Of a stretch of DNA of 8,023 nucleotides, positions 6,377-8,023 are shown piece after piece (position 1 is the first letter of the stretch; the number at the start of each line of letters is the position of its first letter). Made by a program: the position numbers and the translations under genes. Where the stretch lies: the NCBI GenBank assembly GCA_009827205.1, contig WUAK01000128.1, positions 1 through 8,023 of the forward strand, written 5' to 3'. The notes below the pieces were generated by a model, which made no database searches, was not told the origin of the DNA, and saw only the letters and a list, made by a program, of their open reading frames with translations. This stretch comes from Phycisphaeraceae bacterium (GTDB lineage: Bacteria > Planctomycetota > Phycisphaerae > Phycisphaerales > UBA1924).

Positions 6377-6883
6377 ATGAGCGAGCAACAGGAAATGGAC
6401 TGCGCACCAGCGGGCCCCGTTGAGCAGCACGGTCTGTTCAAGCAGTTTGAGGGAACTTGGAAGGCAGAGGTCTCGATGTGGATGGCACCGGGTGATCCGA
6501 TTCAGTCCACGGGGACCATGGTCAACACGCTCGACCTCGACGGCCGCTACCTGAAGCAGGACTACAAGGGCGATGCCGTGGACGGCCCGTTCCCGAACTT
6601 CGAGGGCCGGGGATTTTGGGGCTTCAATGACGTCACCGGGAAGTTCGAGGGTCTCTGGATCGACAACGCGTCGAACCAGATGGGCACCGAGCAGGGTGAC
6701 TACGACGAGTCGACGAAGACCTGGACCATGCTCGGCGAGATGTCCATGCCGGGAGGCGCCAAGTACGGCAAGCGGAGTGTCATCGAGGTCGTCTCCGACA
6801 ACGAGCACACGATGGAGATGTTCTTCACCGGCCCCGACGGCTCAGAAAGCAAGGGCATGCACATCCGCTACACGCGAGCATGA
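6377..6883 (+). CDS. Cytoplasmic DUF1579 family protein, paralogue of its upstream neighbour
   Basis: This is a 168-residue protein without signal peptide or membrane segment, so probably cytoplasmic. It aligns over its whole length with the mature part of the preceding gene: FEGTWKAEVSMWM (24-36), LDLDGRYLKQDYKG (52-65), FEGRGFWGFNDVTGKFEGLW (75-94), a C-terminal GSESKGMHIRYTRA (155-168). These blocks are the usual DUF1579 signature; the function is unknown. The pair looks like an old tandem duplication in which one copy carries an export signal and the other does not. The start ATG is set by an AAGGA (6362-6366) that overlaps the upstream stop codon, with a rather long 10-base spacing; translational coupling is likely. 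The same frame is open back to 6272, but that part lies inside the neighbour's coding sequence and is a shadow. A strong terminator follows 31 bases after the stop. Confidence 0.85.
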   Translation: MSEQQEMDCAPAGPVEQHGLFKQFEGTWKAEVSMWMAPGDPIQSTGTMVNTLDLDGRYLKQDYKGDAVDGPFPNFEGRGFWGFNDVTGKFEGLWIDNASNQMGTEQGDYDESTKTWTMLGEMSMPGGAKYGKRSVIEVVSDNEHTMEMFFTGPDGSESKGMHIRYTRA

Positions 6884-6914
6884 TCTGATCCCCGCATTTG
6901 ATCTGTGTATTTAG

Positions 6915-6948
6915 AAAGGCCCGGACCTCTCGTTGGTCCGGGCCCTTT
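6915..6948. terminator. Bidirectional rho-independent terminator between convergent genes
   Basis: GGCCCGGACC (6918-6927) pairs perfectly with GGTCCGGGCC (6935-6944) around a 7-base loop. AAA and TTT flank the stem, with one unpaired C at 6945. Plus-strand transcripts end in CTTTCATT after the stem; minus-strand transcripts end in TTTCTAAAT. It sits 31 bases after the DUF1579 stop and 21 bases after the phosphofructokinase stop on the other strand, so it probably serves both. Confidence 0.9.
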
Positions 6949-6969
6949 CATTGATTGATTCAAACGCGC

Positions 6970-8023
6970 TCAGATTTTCGCGAATCTCGGGAGTTCGCCC
7001 ACGAGCGGCTTGGCGTACTTGATGAACGCGTCGGAGACATCGTTGTTGCCCTTGAGGAACTCGGCCGGCATGTGCCGGGTCTTGGCGGCGACATCCGAGA
7101 GCTCGATGCGTTTGAAGCCCGACTCATACGGCTCGTCGCCCGTGCGGACGATGGCAACCGAACCGTCGGCGTTCCCTTGCGCCGCGACCTCGGCTGCAAA
7201 CCGTCCTGCACCGCGGGCTTCGTACACATCGACAGGCGACTGGTCCGGGTAGCAGCGCTGCATGTAGCCAAGCGTGTCTGCACGGACGCGCGGCGGCTTG
7301 CCCCCCGAGGGTGTGAGCTTTGCCTTGAGCACATTTGCGAGCTGATCGCCCAGCGCACCAGACCCCGAGAGCTGCACGTTGCCATGGGCATCGGTCTCGC
7401 CCTGGATGAGCATTGCGCCGATGGACTGGCCGTCTTTATCCTGGATGCCCTCGCTGACCGCGATCTGGCACCTGCCGAGCCTGTCGTACGTATCGGCAAC
7501 ATCGTGCACAAACTGCTCTAGATCGAACGCGACCTCGGGCACGTAGATGAGATGAGGCCCGTCGCTCGCGTCGTTGCGAGCCAGCGCGCTCGCCGCGGTC
7601 AGGAAGCCTGCGTGCCGGCCCATGATGATGTTGACCTTGATGCCCGGGAGGGATGCGTTGTCGGCGCTGTCGGCCATGAGCGCCTTGGCCACGAAGCGTG
7701 CGGCAGACGGGTAGCCGGGCGTGTGGTCGTTCTCCATCAGGTCGTTGTCAACGGTCTTTGGCACGTGGAAGCAGCGGAGCTCGTATCCCGCCTCGTTGGA
7801 AACCTCGTTGACGATTCGGCACGCGTCGGATGAGTCGTTGCCGCCGCAGTAGAAGAAGTAGCGGATGTCGTGCTTCTTGCACGACTCGAAAATGCGTTTG
7901 CAGTAGTCGATGTCGGGCTTATCACGTGTTGAGCCGAGCGCTGCAGACGGGGTGTGACTCAGCGCCTCCAGCGCCGCAGTGCCCATATCTGAGAGATCAA
8001 CGAGGTTGTCTTGTGTGAGCCCG
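6970..8023 (-). CDS. pfp: PPi-type 6-phosphofructokinase (diphosphate-fructose-6-phosphate 1-phosphotransferase), N-terminus beyond the window
   Basis: 351 codons of a glycolytic enzyme are present; the frame continues past base 8023 upstream, so about the first 70 residues, with the initial GGxxPG nucleotide loop, are missing. It phosphorylates fructose 6-phosphate at C1. Motifs in order: LGSTRDKPD, FFYCGGNDSSDA (GGNDS at 7831-7845), VPKTVDNDL (PKTVDND at 7741-7761), NDHTPGYPSAARFV, NIIMGRHAGFLTAASAL, VSEGIQDKDG, LGYMQRCYPDQSPVDVYEARGAGRFA. ATP-dependent enzymes have GGDGS and PGTIDND. The Asp in GGNDS and Lys in PKTVDND replace the two glycines that admit ATP, which is the known signature for pyrophosphate as phosphoryl donor. 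With PPi the reaction is near equilibrium and can run toward gluconeogenesis. An internal Met at 7986 is not the start, because conserved family sequence (GLTQDNLVDLSD) continues upstream. It converges on the DUF1579 genes across the shared terminator. Confidence 0.92.
   Translation of the reverse strand, partial: GLTQDNLVDLSDMGTAALEALSHTPSAALGSTRDKPDIDYCKRIFESCKKHDIRYFFYCGGNDSSDACRIVNEVSNEAGYELRCFHVPKTVDNDLMENDHTPGYPSAARFVAKALMADSADNASLPGIKVNIIMGRHAGFLTAASALARNDASDGPHLIYVPEVAFDLEQFVHDVADTYDRLGRCQIAVSEGIQDKDGQSIGAMLIQGETDAHGNVQLSGSGALGDQLANVLKAKLTPSGGKPPRVRADTLGYMQRCYPDQSPVDVYEARGAGRFAAEVAAQGNADGSVAIVRTGDEPYESGFKRIELSDVAAKTRHMPAEFLKGNNDVSDAFIKYAKPLVGELPRFAKI

Noticed and set aside
1..8023. 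Mobile elements, CRISPR arrays, tRNA genes or a defence system
   Set aside because: No direct-repeat arrays, transposase or integrase motifs, cloverleaf sequences or defence domains were seen. The genes are mostly housekeeping or conserved unknowns.

Overview
The window is a gene-dense, GC-rich bacterial chromosomal segment with six protein genes. Two of them run off the ends. I see no RNA genes, insertion sequences, CRISPR arrays or phage genes. The gene set suggests a Gram-negative-type bacterium, most likely of the Planctomycetota (Phycisphaerae-like): paired DUF1579 proteins, a secreted ClpP/NfeD-like protein with a small beta-rich N-terminal module, a TlpA-type thioredoxin with a large extra N-terminal domain, and a PPi-type phosphofructokinase. 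That placement is inference from gene content and style, not from a marker gene.

Layout. Positions 1-1370 (minus) hold most of a secreted protein with a ClpP-class/NfeD-like core; its C-terminus lies beyond base 1. A 250-base gap follows, carrying one clean palindrome. Positions 1622-3016 (minus) encode a CCA-adding/poly(A) polymerase family nucleotidyltransferase. It sits 6 bases downstream of a secreted TlpA-like thioredoxin protein (3023-4408, minus), so these two probably form an operon. Only 41 bases separate the thioredoxin start from the divergent riboflavin gene (4450-5637, plus). That gene has a DHBP synthase domain fused to a GTP-cyclohydrolase-II-like domain whose zinc and catalytic residues are gone. 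Next come two tandem DUF1579 paralogues on the plus strand (5755-6363, with a signal peptide; 6377-6883, without). A strong bidirectional terminator (6915-6948) separates them from the convergent PPi-type phosphofructokinase gene (6970-8023, minus), which continues past the right edge.

How the genes relate. They do not form one pathway. They cover riboflavin precursor synthesis, tRNA 3'-end maturation, envelope redox chemistry, glycolysis, and two families of unknown role. The most notable points are the riboflavin gene, where both domains are altered at metal-binding positions; the secreted/cytoplasmic DUF1579 pair; and the compact divergent promoter, where both start codons have a -10-like hexamer 5-6 bases upstream, suggesting leaderless mRNAs. 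I found no convincing evidence of a wholly new multi-gene system.
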